Below are positions 12,901 to 27,900 of a stretch of DNA of 64,000 nt, piece by piece (within the stretch, counting starts at the first letter, position 1; each line of letters opens with the position of its first letter). A program made the translations under genes and the position numbers. This DNA comes from Aptenodytes patagonicus. Its lineage: Eukaryota > Chordata > Aves > Sphenisciformes > Spheniscidae. The stretch is taken from contig NC_134954.1 in the NCBI RefSeq assembly GCF_965638725.1, positions 6,691,001 to 6,755,000 of the forward strand. The letters are read 5' to 3'. The notes under the pieces are model-generated. The model had not been told where the DNA came from, did no database searches, and was given only the letters and a program-made list of their open reading frames with translations.

Positions 12901-15900
12901 TTATGATGAGATGAAGTGTGCACAAGAATTTCATGTTTCTTCCCACTGACAATGAAAGAAATGTAATGAGTCAGGTGTAGGTACCTGTCTTGTATGCTTC
13001 TTGAGGTAAGTGAGGTGGATACCACCTGTACTGTCTGGTAATTTGGACACTGATACTTGATTGACTGTTGTCCCAATAAGCATTCTTAGATACACAGTAA
13101 TAAATTCTGCACCAAATATGAAAGAGAATTTAAAACTGAGGTACTAAACTTTTTAAGTTTCTCAAAGCTAAATACAGCACAGTAATTCAGATGATAGTCT
13201 CAAAAATACTGCCGGTCTCTGAAGTCCTAGTAGAAGGCAGAATCGAATGCTGCGTTTTAAACCAACATTGTACGGATTGAGATGTTGCATATTTCAGATC
13301 ACAAATTTCCCTCTTTTCAATGTAATTGCTGAGAAACTGAATTCAAAGTCAGCCATGATGACCCATTATGTCGTTATGATTTTTATGTTGTCTTTCAGAA
13401 AATCATCAGATGTTTAGAGGGTGCAGTAGGGGAAAGATCAATCTGCCATTTTTTGTGTGCTTTCCCACTGGTCTGATTGTTTTCATAACTGGCCCCTGTG
13501 AAACTAAGGGGTTTTGTTGCAGATGAACCTCTTTGACCCAAGTCTGATGTTTAGTAGTATGTGTTCATGGAAATGATAATAGATTATTTTAATGCTATTT
13601 TTCTTTTCAGAGGAAGAAAAAGTTGCTTTTGTTAAGTGGATAAATAAAGCTCTACAAGATGACCCAGACTGTAAGCACCTCCTACCTATGAACCCATCAG
13701 ATGCTAGTCTTTTTAAATGCCTTGCAGATGGCATCCTCCTTTGGTGAGTCCAGGGTTGTGAGAAAGAAAAGAAATTAATCTCAAAGGTTAAATGCTGATC
13801 ACAGTGACATGAATTGGAAAACTTCTGATAGGCATTAACATCAGGACTCCACTCTTAAATATTTCAACCAATGTGTAGGATGGGAAAAATCTTTGCCCGT
13901 AGAAATGTTGTTATTAGCAAATGTTTTATGTGACTGTGCATATATTACAGAAGTGGGTTTCCACTTCAGATCCATAATTATACACGTCAGATATGTACAG
14001 GCTGTTTATGAAGGAGATAATTACACAGTTCATATATTCATTAGCTGCAATAATTAGAAATCTTTGCTATTTCAAATATTTTTAAAAGTCACAAAATCGT
14101 AGGATGGGAGGAACAGGTATCCACGGCAAGACAGAGAGCATATAGTAGGTACCTTAACTTTAGTCTGCTGTAACTTTATAGTTAGTTAAAGTAGACTAAT
14201 AGTACTTATTCATACACCATGGTAACAAGGGATTAGCTTATTAATATTGATGTGAATTAGTCTTTGAGATCCTTGTAGATGCAAGATACTATAGAAATGC
14301 AGTGCAGAAATATATTGGTTATATTATAAAGATTTTCACTAGAAACTATTTAACTGTCTTTAGTTTACAGTTTTAATTTTCTCAACTTTTTTTTGACAGC
14401 ACAGACATGCTCTGTTACTTAAGTATAAAACCCAATTGCTCAAGTTTCTTATAATTACATATTATCTGGAGGTTTCTGGATGAATGTGCAATTATTTAAC
14501 AGGGAGAGGAGATTTAGAGGATGAGGTGGTCGTTTTTTATCTTGTCAGAAATATTTACAGCTAGTTTAAAGTGTTAGGAGTTTATAATCAAATAATATAT
14601 TTTCTGAAAACTGAAAGTTTGAATAATCTCTGACTTTTCTTCCTTAGCAAAATGATCAACTTTTCACAACCAGATACGATTGATGAAAGGGCTATTAATA
14701 AGAAGAAACTCACTCCTTTCACTGTTTCTGTAAGTACTGCACATATAGGAACTTGCCACAAATGAAAAAGTAAAATATTTTTCTACAGCTCTGTTTTAAT
14801 GACAGTTCTCCCGGTGGAGCAAAAACAAAAGTCCTATGTATTAAAAAATGTCAAAGCATGAAATTGTATTTTTTTAATAAACTCTGCTGAATTCTCCTGT
14901 TTCTTAGATGATGTACAGGAAAACTTGTATTTTTCATGCTTTCCTTAGTTCTTTTGCTATTCACTATTCTCATTTTGCTTTACTAAGTACCTGAAGAAAA
15001 TAATTTTAGACTTCTGAGTGGATGGTCAGGTCGTATTTTAGCAATGCAGAAAGTATCTGCGTGGCTGTATACTGTATAGTAGGATGATGCATTTTCAATA
15101 GTGGAGAGTGGCTTGGACAGAAGATGAGAAGCTCTATTTTTAATTGTGTATGAAGTCATGCAAATATTTGAGAGAAACGGTCTTTAAGACCTTAGTTAGG
15201 GTATAAGAAAACAGGTCTGGAAGAGGGAAGTAGATCCATAAGTTGCCAGCCTAATGAGAAAAAAAAAAAACAACCCAATGATTAAAAACCTCAGTTAATT
15301 GGCAGACTTTTCATTTCAGGCTGTGACATTAAAATATGAAAAGTTAAAACATACCATGTTCTAAATCCTCCAAGTGGGTTTGGTAATCTCTATTTAGTTA
15401 AAGAAGATGTGTCAGCAAAGATCATAGAATCATAGAATCATTGAGGTTGGAAAAGACCTCTAAGATCATCGAGTCCAACCGTCAACCCAACACCACCATG
15501 TCCACTAAACCATGTCCCTAAGTGCCTCATCTACACGTCTTTTAAATACCTCCAGGGATGGGGACTCCACCACTTCCCTGGGCAGCCTGTTCCAATGTTT
15601 CACCACTCTTTCAGTAAAGAAATTTTTCCTCATGTCCAATCTAAACCTCCCCTGGCACAACTTGAGGCCATTTCCTCTCGTCCTATCGCTTCTTACTTGG
15701 GAGAAGAGACCCACCCCCACCTCGCTACAACCTCCTTTCAGGTAGTTGTAGAGAGCGATGAGGTCTCCCCTCAGCCTCCTCTTCTCCAGGCTAAACAGTC
15801 CCAGCTCCCTCAGCCGCTCCTCATAAGACTTGTTCTCCAGACCCCTCACCAGCCTCATTGCCCTTCTCTGGACACGCTCCAGCACCTCGACGTCCTTCTT

Positions 15901-18900
15901 GTAGTGAGTGGCCCAAAACTGAACACAGTATTCGAGGTGCAGCCTCACCAGGGCCGAGTACAGGGGCACGATCACTTCCCTAAATGATGATACTACATGT
16001 GTTTGTTGTCTCCGTAAATAGTTAAAATATGACACAAGAAAATGGAGAGTAATATTTACAAGAGCTGCCAGTTTTTTGGTGTTTTGTTGTTTTTTTTTTT
16101 TTCCTTGGGATCTTTCATCTGTGACAAACATTAGCTTTACTTTCAGTGTCAGGATGTTGAATTGCCATGATTTTCTTATGTTGTCTGCTCAATTACATTT
16201 TAACAGTTGCTTGAATAAATGTGTCAGCCTGTATAAGATCCAAGATGGGATGACAGTGATGTCAGTAGCCTCCTGCACAGGGCAGAATTCCATGTGAGCA
16301 TGTTTTTCCACAGGATCAAGCCCCTGATATTTTGAGCGATATTGTTTAATTTGTGCATGTGATACTTACGAAATACAAAAAATATTTTGAATAGAGTATT
16401 CCTCAGCAATCCAAGCTGCAGAAGGCGGTCCATGATTTTTTGTGGGTCCATATTAAACACTGTTAATAATGTTTTCCATTAAATTTTGATAACATATATG
16501 GTGGTTCACAAAAAAATCTCCAGAGTGCCATTTTCCACTGGGAACCACTGTACTAATGCATTATTTCTTATAACTTCTGAAACTTACAAAATTTAATATG
16601 AACAAATTTACTAAGAATTACAACCTCATAAATCTGTTAAACAATGATATTCCAAATAGGAAAACCTAAACCTGGCTCTGAACTCAGCATCTGCTATTGG
16701 CTGTACGGTTGTCAATATCGGATCACAAGATTTGCAAGAAGGAAAACCACACCTGGTATTGGGACTCTTGTGGCAGATCATTAAAGTTGGTCTTTTTGCT
16801 GATATTGAGATCTCCAGAAACGAAGGTAAGAATAATGCCAGGTATAGCAATGTCCGCAGTTTGGAATTAACTGAGATCACAATAGCAATGATTTCAGCTT
16901 TCTTTCAAACTTGCTTTTAGCTCTTATCGCATTGCTAAATGAAGGGGAAGAACTAGATCAGTTAATGAAGCTTTCCCCAGAAGAGCTCTTGCTACGGTGG
17001 GTGAACTACCATCTGGCCAATGCAGGGTGGCAGAAAATCAGTAACTTCAGCCAAGACATTAAGGTATGTAGTTACCGCTCTGATAATTGAACATAATGGT
17101 ATTTAAACACACTATGCATAGAAATAAATGAGCCAGATCAGAAGTATTTAGAAAAATCATAGTCATCTGCTTTTTCTAGCTATAGGTTCATCCTGCATTT
17201 TTCAGCACTGAAAGAACATTATTTTGATCTCTCATATCCTATTCAGTTGCTCATACCATGTATTATCACATCACAGTGTAAAGCGAACATTTCGGACAAG
17301 CCCATATTCAGGGAAGTTCTAATGTTCTACAGTTGTTATTAGCATTACTTAGGACAATTTGCGCTACCTTATTAGTTATATTTTTCCTGTCTATCCTTCC
17401 CTGCTCCTGCAGGGAAGGGTCTGCAGAAACCCATCTTTTCTTTCTTTTGTTATTTTAAGGAAGAAGCGTATGACTTTAAATCTTCTCCTGGTGCATATTT
17501 GCTAATGGCGATTGCCCTTCATACCTAGCATTCTACGGAAGAGTAGGAAACCTCTTAAGGAAAGAACAGTTATTCAGAGGGCTGTCTGGAGTAGCTGCTG
17601 ATCCTTGATCCAAGGAGAGAGCAGCCCCCCTCAATCGCTGTGCTTTGCTGGTGTGACAATTTACTGACACACAGGGACTGAAAGGCATGTTGGTTCCTTG
17701 GGGCGGATGGCAGATCTGCATAATTCTTTTCTGCAGAGTACTGTAGTAAGTCCAGTTGAAGAGAGAAACCCAACTTTTTAAAAGCAAAGGATGAAGATTC
17801 CCTCAGGTGATAAGACCTCCTTTCCTTGAAGAAAACTATGTTGTTAATTGCTAGTTACATCTTTTCAAATACCACCAAGAAGACTATTATTAAAGCAAAC
17901 CTTTAGCTAGGGTTTTATATGAAAACTGCTACTATGGTAAAAATATTACGTGCTATTGAAGAGAAGTATTAAATACTTCTAAAACTAGCAGGTTTTTGTT
18001 TTATTTTCCTAGTTCCTTAGTGGGGGAGAAAAACAGAAGCATACTGAAAACTGCATCAAATAAATTCTTTTGTCACTATAGATTCATCCTAAAAGAGACA
18101 CTTTGCTCTCCGTTTTTAATTCCAATTACCTCGTCGATTAAGAAAGGGAAATTTTTATAAAACAGTCTATTTGAAAAGGATAGTGAAGGAATAAAATGCC
18201 AACACTGAAAATGGGATCCATATTGGGATTTTTTTTTTGGGTAACCTATATAAATTTGCCTTAAATATCTGAAATATAGCTGTCTAGTTCATATCCAGCA
18301 GAGAAAAATTAACTAACATTGCCCAGAATAATAAGCAGACATTCCTTTTCTGTCATCTGGCTAAATAAGTTCTATGAGAAAAACCATAGTAAAATGGCTG
18401 TATGACCTCATCCATATTCACTGAAATTAGGGTGCCATATTTTTTACTTCTGTGGCTTTTGAATTGAACTGTAAGAGCAGTAAACGGCTATGAAAGGCTA
18501 CATACTTGCTTATACTTTTTTTAAATATTACACTGCTTGTTTTAGGATTCGAGAGCATACTACCATCTGTTAGATCAGATTGCACCCAAAGGAGATGGCC
18601 TTGATGAATTGCCCATTAAAATCGACTTTTCAGGATTTCATGTAAGTATCCAGAAACATAAAAATAGGCTGGAATTATCGGAGACCTCTGTGTGTATCCA
18701 GCATTCTGGTTACAAGTCTCTCCCAGAATCTCCTTTTGTTTTGTTACACATACAAAAGCTCACTCAGATTCCTCAATGTCACAAAAGCTTAAATGGGTAA
18801 AAACTTGAGTACAGTTCCAGGGCACTGCTGAAACAGGATAATGCATCCTGCAGTCTAAAATCTGGAGTTATGTTTTACTTGGAGTAGTGTCTGGTTTTTA

Positions 18901-21900
18901 TTTTCATTTGGGTCCTCCAACATGAGTATGACAACATCCTGCTTCAGTTCTGCTCTTCTGGAATTCAGACAAGGAGAAAGAGTAGACTTCACGAACCTTG
19001 TGATCCTTCCTCAAACCAAATAGCATTCAGAAATAACATGTGAGCCGTTCCAATAACCAGCAGGGAAGGAAAACGTGGCAACCACCAAGCTTTAAGTTGT
19101 AAAGGGATAGGGGGTCTAAAACCAGCCCAGGCAGATGTGAAAACACTTCTCTTTAAGCTGCTATATAATGCTCGTTGGAAGGATTATTCTGAGAATGCAT
19201 TTGATACAAAATTGAACTGCCTGCCTAAGATATAGGTACCTATATATCAATCAGAATCTTAAGTAGAATCTTGTTATTCATTATAATGAAAACCCACATG
19301 CAAAATTATGTTTGCATACAAGCTTTAGTCCTCTCAAACTCCTTCATGAGGAGAGCTCTGTCTTACTTGTTTGCTTTTGTTTTGGGGTTTTTTTGGGAGT
19401 GAGAAAGGATAGTAGTTAATTTTTTCCCTGTAATTTCCTACAGTTCATATGATCGTGTTCTGTAATGTGTTATAAACTAGTATCAATAACATGTAACAAC
19501 TTGTTCTAGAGCAAGTTTGTGGTTGAGTGTGAGTGTACCAACGCTGAATTACTGACTGTTGTTCAATTCTAACAGTAATTCAATTACTAACTCATTTCCC
19601 TATAAATAGTAACTTAGTGTTGTGAAGAGTAGAGGCAAAAAGTATACGCTACACGGTTTTGAAGACTGATTTATTCTATGCAGATTAATAATAAGGACAA
19701 ATAAACAAAATAACACATAGGTTACCAACTTAAGACAATTCAGAGGCAAAAATATTAAAAGAAAAGCAAGGTAGTGGATTATCATATTCCGAAGCATTCA
19801 AACTCTTACTGAGCGTTTTGGGTGTCATCTGCAATTACTATGCTTGAGAATATCAGTTTAAAGCAGTGATGGTGAACCTATGGCAAATGTAGCGGCATAT
19901 GCAGTGCGGGAATCAACAGCCTGGAAACAGAAATATAACCAGTACACCTCTAGCTGCTACTACTGTTGTTGTAATTCATGAGGAATGCTGCGCAGGCAGC
20001 CACAGAAGCAAAGGGCAGAAAGAAAGCGGAAGGAAGATGGGAAGAGGGGAGTTGTTATGGGCTGTAAGAGCTAGCTCAGGCATTGGGGGAATGAGGGAGG
20101 AACTGACATGGGTCATTTAAAGATTTGGCAAACTGAAGATTCAGTAAAGAATGGAAACACGCTACTATTCATTACAAATTTAATTTTTTTTTCTTTTTTC
20201 TTTTAGGATAAAAATGACTTGAGGAGGGCTGAATACATGCTCCAACAGGCAGATAAATTGGGCTGCAGGCAGTTTGTAACTCCAGCTGACGTGGTTGCAG
20301 GCAACCCTAAACTCAATTTGGCTTTTGTTGCAAATCTCTTTAACACATATCCAGCCCTGCACAAGCCTGACAATTCATCTTACGATCTCAATTTATTAGA
20401 AGGTACTCAACTTACTAAGCATACAGGAGATAAGAATATTAGTGATTTCTATTTAAGTATTCCTTCTAGGTTGTGATATAGGATCCCTGTGTGGTGGTGC
20501 CTGTGTTAACACCAGCATATAGAGCTTTCTCACTAGCTTACTATATAAGCCTTAGTAGAAGTCCCCGTTACTGTGAATATTGTTCACTTGTGTTAGCCTG
20601 ACCAACCTGAATAACCTTCTATAGCTCATGTGCAGGAGCAAAAACTGTCCTCTTACTCCCTTTCTAGTTTCCTGTGCTTCTTTCCATACTGTTCATATTT
20701 TAGCTGATGCACAAATTTTAGCTTTCCCTAATTTGCAGTGCTGTACTATGCAACTGTAGTAGTCTTTTACAGTATGTTTCACATACTGTGTTTCTACATA
20801 TGTGTATGTATGTGTATTAGTTTGCCTTTTAAAACAGGAAACATTAAAAAAAGGCTTCTGTACCAGCAACCTATATTAATCTATTGCATCAGCAACCTAT
20901 ATAGATCCTAGCATATCAGCAAGTTTGGACTTTAACTGTACAGTTCAGATCCCTAATGCTAGAGATAAAGGGATAATTGGTAGCAATCTTTGGCTGTTAC
21001 GCTTTCTGTGGACCAGCTAATCTAGGATAATTAAATGGCTCCTGCCAGTGTATTTCACAATTGTTCACTGATCTCAAAGGAATGGTGAGAATCAGGGGTG
21101 CCGCACTCGGGAGAATCATCAGCAATGTTCACACATTCCTCTGCACTGCCTAGTCCTGCCTTCCTCTTACTGTTCCTATCAGGTTTCCTTTCCATCTAGG
21201 TGAGTCCATCTTCCTTTGCTCCTCTTTTTTTCATAATTTGTCTGCCCTGCCGCATCCCTATGTCACAAATCTTGTATCCCTTAGACCACTCCTGTTTCAG
21301 GCTTCCTGCTCTTCTAGTTTCAGCTGGGTGCCAGCTGTGGTAGAGGTATCGGAGCACAAGAGGTAGTATTCCCTTTTCAGCTGTGATATCCCTAGTAACT
21401 GCAGTCCCTGCAATCCAGGACAAATTATTGAAGGAAAGGCCTGCTCTTCCTCTGCTGCAATTTTGTTAGAAATGTATGCTCTTGGAAATGTATATAGGAG
21501 CTGTGTGGAAGGGGAATATGTTCAGTTCAGCTTCTCTGTTCTGAACATGAAGTTGGAGGTGTGACTGGAAACACTGAAAACTTGGTCAAATTTGGAAGAG
21601 TTTTCATTGGTACGGCAAAAACCAGCTGAACTACTTTCTGAACTTTCCTAAAATATTTAGATGAGATCAAAGTCTCAGCTAAAACAGTTTGTAAAAAGTT
21701 ACAAACACCTGAATGCTAGATTATGATTTTGTAATGATAAATACTGGCCAAATTTAACTTACTGTTTATAGTATATATTTTAGAGGTGGATAATCATGCC
21801 AATGTTATCTGTTCAAAGGCAAGTAGACAACTCTCCTTTGCCTCCAAGTAACTCCTGTCGTGTCATGTAGATATAGTTCATCAAAATAGTTATTTCAGCC

Positions 21901-24900
21901 AAAAGACAATGTTGTTAATGTGTTTTTTCTGTTATTTTGGTTTACTTTTTCTATAAAATCCTGTGTTTTTACTGATGTTTTCTCAAGGTAGTGTTATATA
22001 AAATATAAGACATTCATTTCTTTATAGTTTCATCATAGATTGTTGAAATCTGACTCATAATTTATGATGCTTTCCTATTTTGCTTCATGAAATGCAGATT
22101 TGACACCTCCTAATGTAGGTACTGTATTTAGTACTTTTCTGTACTCCATGAAAGTGTTTATTCTGCAATTTATTTTTTTTTTTTCCCCCCCCTAGTGCTT
22201 TAATCATCTCTGTCCTTTTCTGGTTGATTTTTGCATTGTTCTCGTATTTTTCTATTGCTTTAATATGCTGTCATAAGTAAAAGAGAAGAAAAAAACCCCA
22301 CAGGTCTAACATGATGCATAGAAACTGGGGGCAGGACTGCTTGTAAGTCAAATGCCATATAGTTCTTTCTGTGGGTTTAACCAGTAGGGGCCTTCCATGA
22401 ACCAAGATGTAAAGCTCTAGGCATGTGTGGGTGAGTAGAGCTTTCTGAAAGTCTTCATTTTCCTGCATTAAATTCCATCTTTTCAGTGACTGTTCCACCC
22501 AAAGAGTACGATGTGGCTGTTCTCTTTGGTTTAAGACAACGAGCACTGTGCATAAATTGACATCTGCTCTGATAATGCTTAATGAGTCTGGTGATGTGCA
22601 CTTGTATACAGAGAGAATATCCTTCAGGTATACTGACATAGCAAAATGAACGTTTGTTATTATGTGGGGATGGAGGGGGGAGTCCTGACCTCAGTCAATG
22701 CACGACCTTTAACTAGGTGTTGCTGTTGCTCTGAGGAATCTCACACTTGTGGGGAAGGCAGCAGAGTTTGGAGTCGAAGTCACACAGAAAGCTGAGTTCT
22801 TGGGGGGAGGAAGAGGAGGGGTTTCTGTCCACCCGCGTTTCCTCCAGTGTAGATGTCCTCTGCTGCTGTTGCTTAGTCCACTGGCAGCCTTCAAGGCTGT
22901 TACCACGAGAGGGTTAACTACTCCCACTCAGGCCAGCTGAACTTAGGGTCCAAATTGCATCTTGAGCTCTGTCTTTCAGAGAGAATCATAGGTATTTGGA
23001 GCCCTTTGGATTCTTGACCACATCCCTATGGCTAGTCCCTGCTCAGTTCCATAGTATAATGATCTCAAAGAAAGAGATGGCAATAAATATAAAGGATACT
23101 ACCAAATTTGCTCCTCTCTCTTTTGTGTAGCTCTACCCCCTTTCTGCAGTTTTCCAATGATTTTGGCTATCTGCTGCACCACTCAGCAGAAGATATGCTC
23201 CTGATAGGACTCACAAGGTATATTTTGAATAAAAGAATAGAGAGAAAAAAATTGGTCAGTTCTCAGCCATCTGGAAAACTTATAAACGCTTATGTGTTGC
23301 ATGATAAAGGGATTTGTTTAGAGTGGCATATTAAATATAGTATGCTGGGTTTAATTCCTGGATTCCTGCTATCCAAAAGGGTGCTGCCCAACTTGCATGC
23401 TCTTGCTCCTGCTTGGCTATTTTGGATTCTTTCGACAGAGTTAAGCATGCATTTTAAAATTCTCAGTCCGAGTGCAGTTGCCGAGTATCTGTTTTTGTAG
23501 CTACGCTTTGTTTAGTAAGAGTTCATTAAATAATCTTGTTACTGTCTTTGCAATGGACGAGCAGTCAGTATTTTAGGTATTGCAAACCAACTCAAAGCTC
23601 AGTAAGCCCAAAAACTTCAAAAAAGAAAAAAAGCAAAAGGGACTTGCTTCAGAATACTATAACTTCTTAAGTTACTCTTTATAAACTTAAATTATATATT
23701 ATGCTTGTATTTTGGTTGTATCTTTTTTTATGGAAAAATGCTGATATTTTTAATAACTGTCATAAAATATGATTCTTTGTTGTCTTTTAAATTTTGTTGT
23801 GGGAAGAAATATGTGAAACAAAGCTGACTGCCTGAAGACCTTGCAGAATAGTATTTTTCTTTGTTTCAGCATGTGTTCATCAGTGACTCTGGTAATTTTT
23901 ACAAGTAAATCCTTGAAACAAATACTAGTTTGAATTGCATATGCAAGACCTCAATTTAGAAAGAAAATATAGCAGTAGGGTGAATATTATAATCTATTTC
24001 ATAATAATTGGAAAGTAACTGGTAAGCTGGCTGAAACTTTTTAAATAAAAATTTATTCTGTTGGAAAATGTCAATTACAGCTGAAATTTCTGAATTTAAA
24101 TTTTTTATAAATATATTTTGAATTTCAGAGCTTTTTGTATAAAAGGGGAAGAGACCTAGATTAAAGTTGTAACCTCGATCTAAAAATCTGTGTTATGGCA
24201 TAGGTCTGTTTCATGGAAAAGTAATATTAAACAGGTTTCATTTCTATTCTAATGATAAATACATGTTTATACAGTAGCTTCATTTTGCAAAAACATTCAT
24301 TGTTCTGTAGTCAACATAGAACTGCAGTACTAAACAAGATAGTTTTCATGCTACGTAAACCTCATTAGACAAACTCGGTACCATTATCCTCTAAGGAACA
24401 AACGAAAAAAGCAAAGTCAAGTCTTACTCAGATTTTTACGTGTTTCAGTCCTGAGAAATATGTTCTTTCATTGTTTAGGGAGGTTTTCTCCCTCCTCAAT
24501 GTCCTTTCTGTTTTCTTAACTGTGGATTATCAGCCCAGGGGAACAAAGCGATGAGGTTATTCCAAGCTCACATATTCAGGCTAAATATTTTCTTAAATGC
24601 TCTTCTATGATGTAAGAGAAAAGAGCTTATGCAGCACTGATTCACGTGCAGTTGGCCACAGATACATTGTTAAAATTTAGGTAATGTTGTATGTAGAAAA
24701 TTAATGTATTACTGCAAACTGTAACTCTATAGAGAAAGAGCATTAGTTTAGGAACTCATGATTACAATAGATAAAAACAGTCTAAGTCAGGAAAGTGAAG
24801 GGTTTGTTGTTTTTTTTTTTCCCTACTGAATTTTCTGCATTTCTCATAAGCAGAGTTGCCAGTTAAGACTGCAAGAATAACTAGCCCCCTTGGCAGTATA

Positions 24901-27900
24901 AATAGTTTCACAAATTTAACCAATGCAATACTGTCTTGCTGAGTCTCCAGTGTTAAAAACAAAAAAGGTGAGGTCTATCGCTTTGGGGAGGACCTTCACA
25001 AATTAATACTAGGAACTTCTGTGTGGAGAGAAGTGTAGCTGTAGTTTCTGGAGTTTGATGCAATTGCAATAAGCGTGTTAGTACTATTGATAAAAATACG
25101 CCATTTCAAACAGATTTAAAGATACTGCTGAATGCAATTTCCACCAATTTTGGTTTTAGGAAATTATTATTGATCATCACTATTTTCTCCATGATATATT
25201 AATTATCTAAAATATAACCAACAAACTGTCTATTTCTGTATTTTTATCACATTGTATTTACACAGAAAAATGTAGTCTAATAGTACTCCCTGTAGTGCCT
25301 CTGGCCATGTGTCCAGAACTGAGGGACTCTGAATTTGGTAGGATTGCCTCGACTTATTGGCCAGTAGAGAGTACTGTTAGGGAAAGGATGAACTTTTTTT
25401 TTTTTTGGGGGGGGGAGAGTCATTTAAACATTGCTTAAAGTGTCTTCTCCAATAATTTATATAGAATTGTATTTGTCACCATAGGAGAAAGTAAGGAAGA
25501 AAGGACTTTCAGAAACTGGATGAATTCACTGGGTGTAAGCCCATATGTTAATCATTTATACAGGTAAGGCTTTTTTTAAAACAATAATTTGATTTCCCTT
25601 GAATGACAGGGGAAGAAGAAAGGGAAGTTGTTTCTCTACTAGAACGGTGATTTCCAGGTTTCCACACAGTGTGATAGGAACTTTCAAAACTGGTCTGTAG
25701 AACTGCTTTAAGCAGTATCTGACTCGGATATTCCACTCATGACCTAGAAATACTGGAAAACCTGAAAAGTTTTGATGTGCTCCCCTCACTCATTTGTACT
25801 TTGAAGTATGTTTTTAAAAAAGTTGAGGTAATTGTGTTTTATAATGCATGATTTTTATTTTCTCTCATGACAGATGAAATGACTGCAAACATATTAAAAC
25901 AGTAATGTAATTCTAAACTATGAGAGGATAGGTGTCTGCTGAGTAAACTGTAAGAATCTATGCAGTGTGGTATTCCCTCAAAACAAAGGGCTTTTTAGCA
26001 TGCTTTTTAGATGCTTCTGATCACTTTCAAATTGTACCAGTTGATTCAAATCCTATCAATAAAAGATGGGATATAGGGAGCAACTGGGAACATCTGCTTA
26101 CATGTATACTTGCTGTTAGGTTTCATTGTTTCTGTTTTCTGACCTCTGTAAAGTGATACCTGATATGAAGTGATGCAGATAGCTTAATGTGGAGAATTTC
26201 ATTTAGCAAGTAGCTGAAGGAGATTATCAGGAATGCAATTTATAATGGGAAAATAATACTTTTCCTAATATTCTTTTTTCACAAGACAAGTATATTGGTT
26301 TTGATTTATTCTTTAGCAAAATACATCTGTAGGTACAGATGAAGCATGAGTATGTAACATTTTGGAAAGTTCTGAGGAAACTAAAATTGGATGAATAAAT
26401 GAAAACTCTTCAGCTAGATGTTTTATCTATGCCTACCCTATGAAAGCAATTATTTAATTAAAGTTGGTAAAACCAGTGGCTGTGCTTACTTCACTGAGAT
26501 TTGTGAAAATAATGAAATGAAATATACAATTTAATGTAAATAGTCATAGAAATCAAGCAATAGGATGTAGGCCAGTTTCTCCACAGAACAACACAATTTT
26601 TTATTTATGTGACTGAAATTTTTCAGCAACTTAATTACACTTCGAGAAGTCTCAAGTACTTAATGTTTTCATTGTGAATATGAGCTTTTGTACTTAAAGA
26701 CATTGTTTTACTCTGGTTTAGTGACCTCTCTGATGCTTTAATAATCTTCCAATTGTATGATATGACTCGTGTGCCGGTTAACTGGAACCATGTCAACAAA
26801 CCTCCTTATCCATTACTCGGTGGTAATATGAGAAAGGTGGGTAGATACTCTAATGCAGTCCGGTTTCACTGTCTCCCACTGTGCTGTCTGTAGTAATCTG
26901 GGTTGTCTAGATTTGCGTGCTACTGATACGGTCCTGGCAAAAACAAAAAACAAGGGGAAAAAAATATCTTCCAGGTATTATCCCAAGGAATAAATAGCAG
27001 TTATAGCATGTATCACTTCAGTTTCTAAATGTGGACACCTTTTGGCAATATTTAATTTAGTGTCTGATTAGGGTATATAAGTAAAAGTTTCTGGTCTGAC
27101 TCAGCTATCGTTGCCTGATGCTCTTATATTGTGAGGTGTTTCCTCACAGAGCAGTTTTATATGCTGCCAGGGGAATTTGTAAGACTTGCAGAATCCAAGC
27201 TTTCAGTTAGTTTTGTGATCGTTATGAAGCCAGAAATGTGGAGGGGAAAAAAATTACACATTTCAATATTTTTCCAAATTCAGTTTTGATGTAAGTATAT
27301 TTTAATTAATTGACTTTAGTGGAAGTGAACTTGGTTTTCTCAAGTGTGAAAAAAGATTATCATTGGAGTCTTGTATACGTGCATTTATAGTAAAAAATGT
27401 GCTATTTTAATCACAGTGTAGAAAGGCTAGAAATCTTTCTCTGGCTCCATATCTCACCATAGGTAACAGTAAGCCAAAGTAATTCAAAATACACATAGAT
27501 TATAGGTCTGTATTATAGAAATACTAAGGTGTTTTCATTATTTGCACATAACATTTATTTTTAGATTGAGAATTGCAATTATGCAGTAGAACTCGGGAAG
27601 ACAAAAGCCAAATTCTCACTGGTTGGTATTGCTGGACACGATCTAAATGAGGGTAATCCAACTCTGACTTTGGCTTTGGTATGGCAGCTGATGAGAAGGT
27701 AAGCTAGGCACAGTATATGATAGATGTGTGTGTATGTATGTATCTGTGCACGTGTGTATATGTGTCTCTGTATATCAAAGCAAATTAAAGCTAGTGTTCA
27801 GTTCACCCAACAGGTATTTTAGAGAGCCGTCTGTAAATATCCCTCTTCTCTGAGATAAACTCTTATACATTTTTTGTATTTTTACATACTGTGTAGTGAT

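Noticed and set aside
23108-23500. 130-codon open frame in PLS1 intron 9
   Set aside because: No recognisable domain, no fitting splice sites, and a length not remarkable for a 5-kb intron; treated as chance.
25394-25416. T13 followed by G9 in PLS1 intron 9
   Set aside because: Homopolymer junction; a single G run cannot form an intramolecular quadruplex, so no regulatory claim is made.
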